NCBI RefSeq assembly: GCF_035593985.1
Contig: NZ_CP141587.1
Span: 1,488,001 to 1,552,000 of the forward strand
DNA length: 64,000 nt
Direction of reading: 5' to 3'
Source of the DNA: Sphingomonas sp. LY29
Lineage (GTDB): Bacteria > Pseudomonadota > Alphaproteobacteria > Sphingomonadales > Sphingomonadaceae
Below, piece after piece: positions 17,002 through 26,066 of this stretch. The translations under genes and the position numbers were made by a program. The notes beneath the pieces are model-generated. The model was not told where the DNA came from. It saw only the letters and a list, made by a program, of their open reading frames with translations, and did not search any database. The stretch's first letter is position 1; each line of letters starts with the position of its first letter.

Positions 17002-17571
17002 ATGGACATCAGGGTCGCGGGTCATCAGGTCGACACCGGCGAGGCGCTGCAGGGTCATGTCTCGGATCGAATGTCCGCGATGGCGGATCGATATTTCTCG
17101 CGGGCCGTGGCGGCCAACGTCACCTTCGGCAAGGCGCCGCACGAGCATTTCACCTGCGACATCGTCGCACCGGTGGCGCAGGGCGTGGTCCTGAAATCGT
17201 CAAACCGCGCCAGCGATGCACACGTCGCCTTCGATGGCGCCGCCGACAAGATCGAGCGGCAGCTGAAGCGCTACATGAGCCGCCTTCGCGAACGGCGCGG
17301 CAATGGCGCCGAAGCCGGTCTCGAGGAGAATGCGGCCTACACCGTTTTCGCTGCGCCCGAGGACAATGAATCGCCGCTGCCGCCGTCGCCCGCGATCGTG
17401 GCGGAAACCCGCGTCGACATTCCCGAAGCGAGCGTGTCCGACGCGGTGATGATGCTCGATCTGCGCAACACCAACGCGCTAATGTTCAAAAACCCGAAAA
17501 CCGGCAATTTCAACATGGTCTATCGCCGTGACGACGGAACCATCGGCTGGGTCGAACCGTCGGGCAAGTGA
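17002..17571 (+). CDS. hpf: long-form ribosome hibernation promoting factor
   Basis: Binds the decoding centre and dimerises idle 70S ribosomes. The 189-residue product has the N-terminal S30AE/sigma-54 modulation domain (about 1-100) and a C-terminal dimerisation domain (about 130-189, including NALMFKNPKTGNFNMVYR), which makes it the long form. The start at 17002 has a strong AAGGAGA site. ptsN follows 73 bases downstream, as in many proteobacteria where rpoN-hpf-ptsN cluster; rpoN is not here. Confidence 0.94.
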   Translation: MDIRVAGHQVDTGEALQGHVSDRMSAMADRYFSRAVAANVTFGKAPHEHFTCDIVAPVAQGVVLKSSNRASDAHVAFDGAADKIERQLKRYMSRLRERRGNGAEAGLEENAAYTVFAAPEDNESPLPPSPAIVAETRVDIPEASVSDAVMMLDLRNTNALMFKNPKTGNFNMVYRRDDGTIGWVEPSGK

Positions 17572-17644
17572 CAGCGACGGGCGACTGGTCTAGCTAGCCG
17601 GCGCCCGATCCGTCGGCGCTTATCGCTTGTATCGGGTATTGATC

Positions 17645-18109
17645 ATGCAACTCTCCCAGTTCCTCGATTTCGATGCGATCCGCACCGACCTGTCGGCCGG
17701 CAACAAGCGCCAGCTGCTCAACCAGCTCGCGCAGATCGCTGGTCAGCGATTGTCGGTTGATACCACCATGATCGCCGACGCGATCGCCGAGCGCGAGCGC
17801 TTGGGGTCGACCGGGTTCGGCGGCGGGGTCGCGATCCCGCACGGCAAGCTTGCCGGGCTCGACCGGGTCTACGCGCTGGTGACGCGATTGGCGGCTCCGC
17901 TCGATTACAAGGCGATTGATGGTGCGCCGGTGGATCTCGTCTTCCTCCTCCTCTCCCCGCCCGACGCGGGTGCTGAGCATCTGAAGGCGCTCGCCGCGGT
18001 CAGCCGACTCGTCCGCCATGCCGCGACGGTCGAGAAAATCCGCGGGGCGCGCTCGCGCGATGCCTTGTCGGCAGTGCTGCTCGGTGCAGAGGAACGCGAT
18101 GCCGCCTGA
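17645..18109 (+). CDS. ptsN: PTS IIA-like nitrogen regulatory protein PtsN
   Basis: EIIA-Ntr of the nitrogen phosphotransferase system, which is phosphorylated on His and regulates by protein contacts rather than sugar transport. The 154-residue product has the phosphorylatable His66 in GVAIPHGK. ATG at 17645 gives the usual Met-Gln-Leu start. The stop overlaps the next gene by 11 bases. Confidence 0.94.
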   Translation: MQLSQFLDFDAIRTDLSAGNKRQLLNQLAQIAGQRLSVDTTMIADAIAERERLGSTGFGGGVAIPHGKLAGLDRVYALVTRLAAPLDYKAIDGAPVDLVFLLLSPPDAGAEHLKALAAVSRLVRHAATVEKIRGARSRDALSAVLLGAEERDAA

Positions 18110-18566
18110 CGAGGCGCTCAGCGGCGAGGAAGCGCATCTCCGTTCGCTGGAATCGCTCTATCGGTCGGCGCCGATCAACCAATATTTCGATACTGACCTC
18201 GTCCTCGGGCGGGCGGGGCAGAGCGAGATTCGCTTCGCCATTTCCCCCGACCTGTTCCACGCTGCGGGCGCGGCGCACGGGACGCTCTATTTCAAGATGC
18301 TCGATGATGCGGCTTTCTATGCCGCCAACAGTTTGGTCAGCGATCGCTTTCTGCTGACGACCGCCTTCAACCTCCACTTCACCAAACCGATGAAGGAGGG
18401 CGCGGCTCGCGCGGAGGGACGCTGGATCTCGGGTCGGCGCCGGGTATTCGTCGCGGAGGCGCGGATCGTTGATTCAACCGGCGAGGAATGCGCGCGCGGG
18501 ACCGGAACCTTCATGCGCTCGGGAATCGCGCTGGCCGGGCTGCCCGGTTACCGCGCCGCCCGGTGA
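18099..18566 (+). CDS. PaaI-family hotdog thioesterase
   Basis: 155-residue hotdog-fold protein resembling YigI/PaaI acyl-CoA thioesterases. The segment AAGAAHGTLYFKMLDDAAF fits the family's HGG...D pattern, with Ala-His-Gly in place of His-Gly-Gly. Start at 18099 has AGAGGAA just before it and lies inside the end of ptsN. The substrate is unknown. Its stop overlaps the following DUF1491 gene by GTGA. Confidence 0.82.
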   Translation: MPPDEALSGEEAHLRSLESLYRSAPINQYFDTDLVLGRAGQSEIRFAISPDLFHAAGAAHGTLYFKMLDDAAFYAANSLVSDRFLLTTAFNLHFTKPMKEGAARAEGRWISGRRRVFVAEARIVDSTGEECARGTGTFMRSGIALAGLPGYRAAR

Positions 18567-18904
18567 ACGACCGGCTTCCCGCCCGCGTCGAGGCCAGCTC
18601 GCTGCTCCGCCGAGCCGAGGCGGAAGGCGGGTTCGGCATGGTGATTCGCAAGGGCGACCCCGACCGCGGGGCGATCATCCTGACGCTCGCAAGTCGCGGC
18701 CAACACTCCGCTTTCGTCGAACGCACCCTTCAACCGAACGGCGATTACCGCTGGCAGATCGTCGGCCCCAATGCCGAATCCTCGGCGGAAGACCGGGCGA
18801 AATGGATCGATCGCCGGGTTAAATTCGACACCGATCTGTGGCTCATCGAACTGGATATCGCGGAGGCGGAACGATTCATCGCTGAAACGATCGCCATCGG
18901 TTGA
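18563..18904 (+). CDS. DUF1491 family protein
   Basis: 113-residue soluble protein of the alphaproteobacterial DUF1491 family, recognised by the Arg-Val-Glu-Ala-Ser-Ser-Leu-Leu-Arg-Arg N-terminus, the Gly-Asp-Pro-Asp-Arg-Gly-Ala-Ile segment and the Asp-X-Asp-Leu-Trp-Leu-Ile-Glu-Leu-Asp C-terminal stretch. Function unknown. It starts with GTG at 18563, overlapping the thioesterase stop, so the ptsN-thioesterase-DUF1491 set looks like one coupled unit. Confidence 0.85.
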   Translation: MNDRLPARVEASSLLRRAEAEGGFGMVIRKGDPDRGAIILTLASRGQHSAFVERTLQPNGDYRWQIVGPNAESSAEDRAKWIDRRVKFDTDLWLIELDIAEAERFIAETIAIG

Positions 18905-19080
18905 CCCGGCGGAACCATCGGCGAATAGCGGGTCAACAACAGAGCGGGGGGCATCCGCACACCGGCGTTTGAAGGCCGACATGAGATGCCACGCAGTCGG
19001 GGGATCACCCTCGGCGAGCGGTGCGTAAGTTCACGCATCAATCGCCGGACGGCCGGTTCACCGCACAGATAAGTGAATAC

Positions 19081-19740
19081 ATGTTCGTGACCTTTCGTTC
19101 CGTCCTGACGGTGATTGCCGCCCTGACCGCCTCCTCGGTCGCACCGGCAAAAGTTGCTCCCCAGATGGAGCCGCTCACTACTGTCGAGACGACCAAGGTT
19201 CCACTGACCTACGCCAGCCTTCCGATCCCGGCCCGTCCGACTGAAACGCTGCTGACGCCGCCCGCCTCGACCGAAGGTGAGAGCGAGCCCGCCACCGACA
19301 CCGCCGAAGAAGAAGCCCTCGCTGCCAAGGCATCGCTGGCCGAGACCGTTGCCAGCCTGCGCTCCACCGAGGCGGGAAGCCGCGAGCTAGAATGTCTCGC
19401 CGGCGCCATTTACTTCGAATCGAAAAGCGAGAGCCTCAAGGGCCAGCTTGCGGTTGGCCACGTGATCGCCAACCGCACGACCTCGGGCAAATACCCGAAG
19501 AGCTTCTGCGGCGTGGTGTATCAGCGCGGCCAGTTCAGCTTCGTGCGTGGCGGCTCGATGCCGTCGATCGCTCGTGGCGGGCTGCAGTGGAAGAATGCCG
19601 TCGCGGTGGCGAAGATCGTCGCCAACAAGCTTCACGATTCGCCCGTCGGCAAGGCACTGTCCTTCCATGCGCGCCGCGTCTCGCCAGGCTGGCGTATGAC
19701 CCGCGTCGCGACGCTCGGGAATCACGTTTTCTATCGCTGA
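19081..19740 (+). CDS. SleB-type cell wall hydrolase (exported)
   Basis: Secreted peptidoglycan hydrolase of the Hydrolase_2 (SleB/CwlJ) family. The 219-residue product has a signal peptide, an acidic low-complexity linker (about 40-85) and the catalytic domain from ECLAGAIYFES onward, with the family Glu, and GHVIANRT and RGQFSFV blocks. The ATG at 19081 is chosen because the signal peptide starts there; an in-frame GTG at 19021 would add 20 polar residues before it. A rho-independent terminator follows. Confidence 0.88.
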   Translation: MFVTFRSVLTVIAALTASSVAPAKVAPQMEPLTTVETTKVPLTYASLPIPARPTETLLTPPASTEGESEPATDTAEEEALAAKASLAETVASLRSTEAGSRELECLAGAIYFESKSESLKGQLAVGHVIANRTTSGKYPKSFCGVVYQRGQFSFVRGGSMPSIARGGLQWKNAVAVAKIVANKLHDSPVGKALSFHARRVSPGWRMTRVATLGNHVFYR

Positions 19741-19770
19741 GTTGCCCGCGCAACTGCGATGAACACAGGG

Positions 19771-19799
19771 GACCGGCCTTTGCGCCGGTCTCTTTTTGT
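19771..19799 (+). terminator. rho-independent terminator after the SleB-like gene
   Basis: GACCGGC and GCCGGTC pair around a short loop, followed by TCTTTTTGTT. It lies 30 bases after the stop codon. Confidence 0.85.
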
Positions 19800-19813
19800 T
19801 CTAACGACGGGGC

Positions 19814-20311
19814 ATGTCCAGCGCCCCGATTCCCGCTCCTGATTCATCCTGCTTCGACGATCTTCCGCCGGTCGCGCTCGACGTCGCGCGCGGGGTGACG
19901 CGACTGTTCTGCCGGCACGACCTGTTCGCGATGTGCGAAGTGCCGTTGCCCAACGGCCGCCGCGCCGATCTGATGGCGATTGGCGCCAAGGGCGAACTGA
20001 CGATCGTGGAGATCAAGGTCAGCCGTGCAGACCTGCTGGGCGACCAGAAATGGGGCGACTATCTCGATTATTGCGATCGTTTCTTCTGGGCAGTGCCGCA
20101 GGCGCTGGCCTCGCTGCTCGACGATGCGCGCTTCTTGCCGGGACAAGCGGGACTACTCGTGGCTGATCGCTATGATGCCGCCGTGGTCCGCGAAGCGTCC
20201 ACGCGCCCCTTGGCCCCAGCCCGCCGCAAGGCTGAGACGCTTCGCTTCGCCCGTCGTGCCGCCCGTCGATTGTCGGCGTCGATCGACCCCAGCCTTGGCG
20301 ACGATCGCTAA
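19814..20311 (+). CDS. mmcB: MmcB family DNA repair protein
   Basis: 165-residue protein of the MmcB family, first linked to mitomycin C tolerance in Caulobacter. It has a PD-(D/E)XK-nuclease-like core: ADLMAIG, then TIVEIKVSRADLLGDQKW, followed by YLDYCDRFFWAVP. The Asp, Glu and Lys of the core are present. It may be a nuclease acting in DNA damage repair, but this is inferred from the fold. The convergent ankyrin gene overlaps its 3' end by 4 bases. Confidence 0.88.
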   Translation: MSSAPIPAPDSSCFDDLPPVALDVARGVTRLFCRHDLFAMCEVPLPNGRRADLMAIGAKGELTIVEIKVSRADLLGDQKWGDYLDYCDRFFWAVPQALASLLDDARFLPGQAGLLVADRYDAAVVREASTRPLAPARRKAETLRFARRAARRLSASIDPSLGDDR

Positions 20312-20907
20312 AGGTTGGGACCGGCGGCCTTGCGCCGCGTCGACTTGACCGTTTCGATCAGCTTTAGGATCCGCGGATTGCGGCTGTCGCGCTTGGCGTA
20401 GTCGCGCGCCGAATAACCGGCGGCGAAATCGGACTTGTCGGCGTCGGCACCCGCTTCGAGCAGCATTTCGACGATATCCGGCTGCCGCGCCTGAACCGCC
20501 ACGATTAAGGCGGTCTCTCCGCGCTTGTTGGCCGTGTCGACCCGCGCGTTGCGCGCCAGCATCCATCCGACCGCGTCGGACATGCCAATCCGCGCCGCGA
20601 GGATCATCGGCGTATCACCATTACGATCGCCAATGTTCGGGTCGGCGCCCTTGCCCAGCAAGTGGCCGACCCAATCGGTCTCCCGCTGGCGCGTTGCGAT
20701 GTGCAGCGCGGTGTCGCCCGCGAACCCGCGAAAGTTGACGATCCGACCGCCGCTACTGTCGATCATCGGCAAGGCCTTGCTGGCATCGCCCTCCTTGACG
20801 GCGGTAAGGAATGCTTCGCCTTCCGACCCGTTCATCGCTTGACCAAGCGCCGGTCCCGCCGTCGCGATCATGATCGCGGTTACTGCCGCCGTGCCCCAGT
20901 CACGCAT
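20308..20907 (-). CDS. exported ankyrin-repeat protein
   Basis: 199-residue protein with a signal peptide ([18 protein letters not shown], cleaved near Ala-Leu-Gly-Gln-Ala) and about four ankyrin repeats, recognisable from [23 protein letters not shown] and [11 protein letters not shown] with following LLxxGAD turns. Ankyrin repeats mediate protein contacts; the partner is unknown, and the location is probably periplasmic. Start at 20907 is the one that puts the signal peptide at the N-terminus. Confidence 0.85.
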   Translation of the reverse strand: MRDWGTAAVTAIMIATAGPALGQAMNGSEGEAFLTAVKEGDASKALPMIDSSGGRIVNFRGFAGDTALHIATRQRETDWVGHLLGKGADPNIGDRNGDTPMILAARIGMSDAVGWMLARNARVDTANKRGETALIVAVQARQPDIVEMLLEAGADADKSDFAAGYSARDYAKRDSRNPRILKLIETVKSTRRKAAGPNL

Positions 20908-20962
20908 CTCGATACCCTTTGCCTTGATCTTGCCGCCCTGCCGCACCAAGGCTGAGCGCCTC

Positions 20963-21400
20963 ATGAATAGCGCAAAACCCTTTTGGGAAAAGCCCTTGGC
21001 CTCGCTCGACCGTGGGGAGTGGGAAGCGCTGTGCGACGGCTGCGGCCGCTGCTGCCTCCACAAGCTCGAAGACGAGGACACTGGACAGCTCTACGCGACC
21101 AACGTGGCGTGCAAGCTGCTCGACCGGCGACAGGGGCAGTGCACCGATTATTCGAACCGCAAGAAGCTGGTCAGCGATTGTGTGCAACTGACCCCCGGCA
21201 AGGTCGACGGCCTCGAATGGTTGCCCTCGACCTGTGCCTATCGCCTTCGCGCCGACGGCGAGCCGCTTCCCGAATGGCATTACCTCGTCTCCGGCAGCCG
21301 CGAGACGGTACACCAGGCGGGACAGTCGACCCGCGGCTGGACCGTCAGCGAGCTCGACGCGGGCGAGCTGGAATATCACCTTGTCGATCGCCCGCTCTGA
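20963..21400 (+). CDS. YcgN family cysteine-cluster protein (UPF0260)
   Basis: 145-residue protein of the YcgN/UPF0260 family. It has the characteristic [15 protein letters not shown] cluster near residue 22 and additional conserved Cys residues, probably a metal or iron-sulfur binding site. Function unknown. Start at 20963 has AAGG upstream. Divergent from the ankyrin gene; the following metallopeptidase gene starts inside its end. Confidence 0.88.
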   Translation: MNSAKPFWEKPLASLDRGEWEALCDGCGRCCLHKLEDEDTGQLYATNVACKLLDRRQGQCTDYSNRKKLVSDCVQLTPGKVDGLEWLPSTCAYRLRADGEPLPEWHYLVSGSRETVHQAGQSTRGWTVSELDAGELEYHLVDRPL

Positions 21401-22094
21401 GGCGCTGACGGTCGACGGGCTGGCGTGGCCGGTCGAAATCCGGCCCCATCCGCGCGCACGAATGCTCCGCCTTCGCCTCGACGAAGCGCGCGAGTGCCTG
21501 ACGCTGACCTGCCCGAAACGCACCAGCCGGCGCGCCGCGTTGGACTGGGCGCGTCGCCAGTCGGACTGGGTCGACGCGCAGATCGCGAGACTGGCGCCGA
21601 GCGAGCCGTTCGTCCCCGGCGTCTCGATTCTGGTCGAAGGGCGCGAGGTGCAGCTTCACTGGGACGCGCAGGCGCCACGAACCGCCCGCCTTGTCGAAAA
21701 CCGGATGATCTGCGGCGGCGAGCCCGCCTCGTTCGCCGCGCGGATCGAGCGGCACCTGCGGAGCCTGGCGCGCGAACGATTGAGCGAGGAAACCGCCGCC
21801 GCGGCAAAACGCGCGGGCGTGACGATCTCATCGGTCAGCGTCGGTGACGCCGGCACGCGCTGGGGAAGTTGCTCGGCCAGCGGCTCGATCCGCTACAATT
21901 GGCGGCTGGTGATGGCGCCGCCTGCCATTCTGCGATGGGTGGTCGCGCACGAGGTCGCGCATCGGCTTCACATGAATCACGGAGCGGCGTTTCGCGAGGC
22001 CGAAGCGGCATTGTTCGACGGCGATGTAGCGACGGTGCGCGCCGAATTACGTGCCCTGAGCCCCCGGCTCAAACGGCTCGGGCGGGGGCGCTGA
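21381..22094 (+). CDS. YgjP-like zinc metallopeptidase (M48/DUF45)
   Basis: About 237 residues with the C-terminal signature [17 protein letters not shown], then [15 protein letters not shown], i.e. a zinc HEXXH motif followed by a third ligand region. This is the YgjP-like (formerly DUF45) metallopeptidase family. Substrate is not known. The start is uncertain: there is no ATG near the expected N-terminus, and TTG at 21381 (overlapping the previous gene) or CTG at 21405 are the options. The 3' end overlaps the convergent PBP gene by 48 bases. Confidence 0.82.
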   Translation: MSIARSEALTVDGLAWPVEIRPHPRARMLRLRLDEARECLTLTCPKRTSRRAALDWARRQSDWVDAQIARLAPSEPFVPGVSILVEGREVQLHWDAQAPRTARLVENRMICGGEPASFAARIERHLRSLARERLSEETAAAAKRAGVTISSVSVGDAGTRWGSCSASGSIRYNWRLVMAPPAILRWVVAHEVAHRLHMNHGAAFREAEAALFDGDVATVRAELRALSPRLKRLGRGR

Positions 22095-24119
22095 GGGCGG
22101 CGGCGGGCTCGGCTGTGCCGGTCGCGGCCGATCGAGAACTTCATCGAGCCATTGCTGGTCGACCTGTCCCTGCTCGGGGGTCGGAGGCGCCGAGCCCGGG
22201 GCGAGCGGATCGGCCGGCGCAGGACCGATCGGATTGCCGTCGGCGTCGACCATCATCGGCGCCTCGTCTTCCAGATTGAGGCCCCATGCCTCTTCGTCGG
22301 GTTCGAGCTGCCAATCGGGCAGCGGCGCCTCGGTCTCGAAGGATTCGACCGGGCGCTTGGCCACCGCAACCTTCATGAAATCGGAGAAGGCGCGGGCCGG
22401 GGCGGTTCCGCCCTGGAGGCCGGCAACGGTGCGCGCGTCGTCGCGCCCCATCCACACCCCGGTCGTCAGCCCGCTTGAAAAGCCGATGAACCAGCCGTCC
22501 TTGTTCGACGTGGTCGTCCCGGTCTTGCCTGCGACCGGTCGCCCGATGGCGGCGGCACGGCCCGTCCCGGACAGCACTGCCGATTGCAGAAGGTCGGTCA
22601 TTCCCGCCGCAACCCACGGCGCGACGAGCACGCGCTCCTCGGTCGCCTGGTGCTGGTAGAGCAATTGCCCGTCGGCGGTGACGACGCGGCGGATCGCGTA
22701 GGGCATCACGCTGACGCCGCGGTTCTGTACCGCCGCAAAGGCGCGGGTCATGTCGATCAGGCGAACGTCGCTGGTCCCCAACACCATCGACGGATAGGTC
22801 GAGATGGTGCCTGAAATGCCAAACCGGCGCGCCATGTCGGCGATCGTCCCGAACCCCAAGGCATCGCCGATCTTCGCGCTGACGGTGTTGATCGACCGCG
22901 AAAATGCCTCGCGCAGCGTGATCGGGCCAAGATTAGTGCGGGTGGAATTGCGCGGGGTCCAGCCGTTGATCGTCACCGGTTCGTCGACGACCGTGTCGGT
23001 CGGCTTCATCCCCGATTCGAGCGCGGCGAGATAGACGAACAGCTTCCACGCCGATCCCGGCTGACGCTCCGCCTGGGTCGCGCGGTTGTAGATCGAATCG
23101 ACATAATCGCGCCCGCCGATCATCGCGCGCACCGCCCCATCGCGATCGACCGCAACCAGCGCTCCCTGCGCGCCGCGCGGCGTGTTGGCGTTCACCGCGC
23201 GATTGGCGGCGGTCTGCATTCCGGGGTCGAGCGTGGTGAACACGTCGATCGGCTCGCTGGTCTCGTCGATGAGCGTGTCGAGCTGCGGGAGCGCCCAATC
23301 GGTAAAATACCGGACGCTGTTCTGTTTGGTGGCGGGCTGAACCCGGATTTCGGCAGGGTCGACTGACGCGGCTGCCGACGCGGGCAGGAAGCCGTTGCGC
23401 ACCATCGAATCGAGCACCACCCCCGCACGGCCGCGGGCAGCTTCCACATCGGCGGTGGGCGAATAGTTGGACGGCGCCTTGACCAGGCCGGCAATGATCG
23501 CCGCCTCGCCGAGCGTAAGATTCTCGCCGCCATGTCCGTAGAAGGTGCGGCTGGCAGCATCGATGCCGTAGGCGCCGCCGCCGAAATAGACGCGATTGAG
23601 GTAGAGTTCGAGGATCTGGTCCTTCGAGAATTTGCGCTCGAGCGCGAGCGCGAGCACCGCCTCGCGGATTTTGCGGCCGAAGGTGCGGCTGTTGGTCAGG
23701 AAGATGTTGCGCGCCAGCTGCTGCGTGATCGTCGATCCGCCCTGACGCCATTGGCCGGTGTCGAACCGCACCTTGACCGACCGCGCCATGCCGATCGGGT
23801 CGACGCCAAGGTGGCTCCGGAAGCGGCGATCCTCGACCGCGATCATCGCCGACCGCATCGTCGCGGGGATCTCGTCGTAGGGGAGCCAGCGGCCGAACGT
23901 CGGCCCCAGTGACACGAGTAGCGACCCGTCGGCGGCGCGAACGCGAACCATCTGGCCAAGGTCGGAGCGGCGCGTGAGTTGGCGATAGTCGGGGAGCGAC
24001 ATCATCGCGATCACGACCGCGATGATCAGCGCGACCAGTCCGGCGACGGCAAAACCCAGACCCCATTTGAATGCGGTCAGCGCCATCGCCTTGAAGCTGC
24101 TCGGGGTCGCGCGGGCCAT
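22047..24119 (-). CDS. mrcA: penicillin-binding protein 1A (class A PBP)
   Basis: Bifunctional peptidoglycan glycosyltransferase and transpeptidase. The 690-residue product has one N-terminal membrane helix (about 15-40), a GT51 domain with the catalytic EDRRFRSHLGVD and QGGSTITQQLARN motifs, and a transpeptidase domain with Ser356-X-X-Lys359 and the KTGT triad at 532-535. A Pro-rich tail ends the protein. Whether it is the main PBP1A or a second paralogue (PbpC/1B type) cannot be told here; the overall layout suits PBP1A/1B of sphingomonads. Confidence 0.9.
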   Translation of the reverse strand: MARATPSSFKAMALTAFKWGLGFAVAGLVALIIAVVIAMMSLPDYRQLTRRSDLGQMVRVRAADGSLLVSLGPTFGRWLPYDEIPATMRSAMIAVEDRRFRSHLGVDPIGMARSVKVRFDTGQWRQGGSTITQQLARNIFLTNSRTFGRKIREAVLALALERKFSKDQILELYLNRVYFGGGAYGIDAASRTFYGHGGENLTLGEAAIIAGLVKAPSNYSPTADVEAARGRAGVVLDSMVRNGFLPASAAASVDPAEIRVQPATKQNSVRYFTDWALPQLDTLIDETSEPIDVFTTLDPGMQTAANRAVNANTPRGAQGALVAVDRDGAVRAMIGGRDYVDSIYNRATQAERQPGSAWKLFVYLAALESGMKPTDTVVDEPVTINGWTPRNSTRTNLGPITLREAFSRSINTVSAKIGDALGFGTIADMARRFGISGTISTYPSMVLGTSDVRLIDMTRAFAAVQNRGVSVMPYAIRRVVTADGQLLYQHQATEERVLVAPWVAAGMTDLLQSAVLSGTGRAAAIGRPVAGKTGTTTSNKDGWFIGFSSGLTTGVWMGRDDARTVAGLQGGTAPARAFSDFMKVAVAKRPVESFETEAPLPDWQLEPDEEAWGLNLEDEAPMMVDADGNPIGPAPADPLAPGSAPPTPEQGQVDQQWLDEVLDRPRPAQPSPPPPSAPPPEPFEPGAQGT

Positions 24120-24166
24120 TGGCCCAATTCCCTATTGAACCGCACGCGCCCCGACAAGCGTTACCG

Positions 24167-24610
24167 TCACGCGTCGCGCGCGGTCGAAACTTCTTCGTCT
24201 TCTTCGGCGTGATCGCTCTTCTGGTCGTCGAAGTCGAGCGACGCGCTGTTGATGCAATAGCGGAGCCCGGTTTCGCCCGGTCCGTCGGGAAATACATGGC
24301 CCAGATGGCCTTCGCATTTCGCGCAGCGGACTTCGGTGCGGCTCATGCCATGGCTGTGGTCGGTCTTTTCCTCCACCGCATCGCCTTCGATCGGCGCGGT
24401 GAAGCTCGGCCAGCCCGAGCCGCTGTCATATTTGGTGTCGCTGCCGAACAGCGGCTCGCCGCACGCGGCACATCGGTAGGTGCCCTCACCCTTGTTGTTG
24501 AGCAATTCGCCGGTGAACGGCGCTTCGGTGCCCGCTTCGCGCAGGATTCGATATTGTTCGGGGCTCAGGGACGCGCGCCAGTCGGCGTCGGTTCGGCGTT
24601 GATCGGTCAT
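24167..24610 (-). CDS. msrB: peptide-methionine (R)-S-oxide reductase
   Basis: Reduces methionine-R-sulfoxide in oxidised proteins. The 147-residue product has both zinc Cys-X2-Cys pairs (YRCAACGEP and VRCAKCEGH), the SGSGWPSF block and the catalytic Cys in RYCINS. It has no signal peptide, so it is likely cytoplasmic. The C-terminus has an acidic extension of about 20 residues. PBP1A follows 47 bases downstream on the same strand. Confidence 0.96.
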   Translation of the reverse strand: MTDQRRTDADWRASLSPEQYRILREAGTEAPFTGELLNNKGEGTYRCAACGEPLFGSDTKYDSGSGWPSFTAPIEGDAVEEKTDHSHGMSRTEVRCAKCEGHLGHVFPDGPGETGLRYCINSASLDFDDQKSDHAEEDEEVSTARDA

Positions 24611-24690
24611 CGTCGGCAGTTCCGTTCGGTGAAGTGCGTGAAAGCATCGTTAACCCTGTTTCAACGCTCCTTGCGTAGCTTGGTGCCTTG

Positions 24691-25221
24691 ATGGGCCTCC
24701 AACTTGCCCCTTTCGTCCTCGCGACCTTATTCGCGACGGGACTTGCAACGCCGGCGGCTTCGCAATCGGTGCTGGCCCCCTGCCGCCTCTGTTCGGTCGA
24801 TCCCGCCAAGCAAAGCAGCGGAAACGAAACTGCGGTTCGTCTCGACGTGGAAACGACGCTAGACTTCGACCGCCTGATCCTCAGCGGCAGCGGCGCGGGC
24901 ATGGCGGAACTCGGTCCGGACGGCGCGCGCAGCGTCGGGGGATCGATCCAGGCGATCGGCGCGCGGGCGATGGTCGGCCAGGTCGTCATTCGCGGGGAGC
25001 CGGGCCGCCATGTCCGGATCGGACTGCCCGACCAGATCGTGCTGCACGGCCTGTCCGGCGGGACGATCCAACTCGAATCGATTCGCACCGACCTGATCGC
25101 GGCGCCGCGCCTCGGTGCGAACGGCACGCTGACCTTCCGATTCGGCGGAATCCTGAAGATCGACGGCGACAGCGACGGCGAATTTCGCGGCGACGTGCCG
25201 ATCGACGTCGAATATTTCTAA
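24691..25221 (+). CDS. DUF4402 family exported protein (first copy)
   Basis: 176-residue protein with a signal peptide ending near Ala-Ala-Ser-Gln-Ser. The mature part resembles DUF4402: a hydrophobic beta-rich pattern with a leading Thr-Leu-Asp-Phe-Asp-Arg-Leu-Ile-Leu motif and a C-terminus ending Val-Asp-Val-Glu-Tyr-Phe-like (Ile-Asp-Val-Glu-Tyr-Phe). Such proteins commonly sit beside a PapD-like chaperone and an usher, and are thought to be surface-fibre subunits; here the final beta-strand ending in an aromatic fits that. Start is ATG 24691. It opens the proposed fibre locus. Confidence 0.75.
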   Translation: MGLQLAPFVLATLFATGLATPAASQSVLAPCRLCSVDPAKQSSGNETAVRLDVETTLDFDRLILSGSGAGMAELGPDGARSVGGSIQAIGARAMVGQVVIRGEPGRHVRIGLPDQIVLHGLSGGTIQLESIRTDLIAAPRLGANGTLTFRFGGILKIDGDSDGEFRGDVPIDVEYF

Positions 25222-25380
25222 GGCGCTGCCAGGAAAACTCTCCATTCCGGACCAATGCTTAATGCGCCGGAAACCATAGGCCTGAGCAAAGCGGAAAGCG
25301 GTCAAGGTTAATGACGTCCTCACCGTTGGACGGCCGGCTCGGCTGGCCCTCCGGCATCGAAACAAGTGGGGATAAATTTC

Positions 25381-25893
25381 ATGAACAAGTTCACTCTGGC
25401 GGCGCTCGCCGCGACCGCAGCGCTCGTCGCCACCCCGGCGCTGGCTGCTCCGACTTCGGCCAATCCGAAGGCGACCGCGACCGCGAAGATCGTCAAGCCG
25501 CTGACGCTGACCGCCGCGCGCAACCTCAACTTCGGCACGATCCTGGTCGGCACGCTCGCCGCGCCGCAGACCGTTTCGATCAGCCAGGCAGGCGTCCTGT
25601 CGGGCTGCACCGGCGCGCTCACCTGCTCGGGCACCGTCTCATCGGCCGACTATAACGTCACCGGCACCAAGTCGATGACCGTCAACATCGCCGCCGTCGC
25701 ATCGGACCTGACGAACACGACTTCGGGCAACAACGAGAAGCTCGTCTTCACGCCGAACGCGCCGACGACGCACACGCTCGCCAACTCGGGCGCGCCGGGC
25801 AGCAACTTCCAGGTCGGCGGCGCGATCACGCTGACCTCGACCACGGTCGACGGCCTCTATGTCGGCAACATCGAAGTCACCGTCGACTATTAA
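25381..25893 (+). CDS. DUF4402 family exported protein (second copy, likely fibre subunit)
   Basis: 170-residue secreted protein: signal peptide to Ala-Leu-Ala-Ala, then a Thr/Ala/Asn/Ser-rich beta-type sequence with the DUF4402 features Leu-Asn-Phe-Gly-Thr-Ile-Leu-Val-Gly and a C-terminal Val-Thr-Val-Asp-Tyr. Two Cys (Gly-Cys-Thr and Thr-Cys-Ser) could form a disulfide. Low complexity and the abundance of Thr and Ala fit a secreted repeating subunit. ATG 25381 is preferred to GTG 25366. A strong terminator follows, so expression may exceed that of downstream genes, as for a major pilin; this is inference. Confidence 0.8.
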   Translation: MNKFTLAALAATAALVATPALAAPTSANPKATATAKIVKPLTLTAARNLNFGTILVGTLAAPQTVSISQAGVLSGCTGALTCSGTVSSADYNVTGTKSMTVNIAAVASDLTNTTSGNNEKLVFTPNAPTTHTLANSGAPGSNFQVGGAITLTSTTVDGLYVGNIEVTVDY

Positions 25894-25941
25894 GTCGGGA
25901 CGACCAGAAAAATCGGCGGCTCGTCAGTCGCCGAACCAGGA

Positions 25942-25974
25942 AAGGGCTGCCGGGCAACCGGCGGCCCTTTTTGC
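25942..25974 (+). terminator. rho-independent terminator after the second DUF4402 gene
   Basis: GGGCTGCCGG and CCGGCGGCCC pair (one T-G wobble) around GCAA, followed by a run of five T's. Readthrough would reach the chaperone gene, a common way of setting subunit excess. Confidence 0.85.
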
Positions 25975-26066
25975 GTGGCCGGATCCCGCACTTCGAACGC
26001 CATGGTTAGGCGGATGATAACCATTTCGGATGCATCAGTGCCTTCAGCCATTTTGGAGGAATATGC

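Noticed and set aside
19021..19080. Longer start (GTG 19021) for the SleB-like protein
   Set aside because: It would place 20 polar residues ahead of the signal peptide; ATG 19081 is more sensible.
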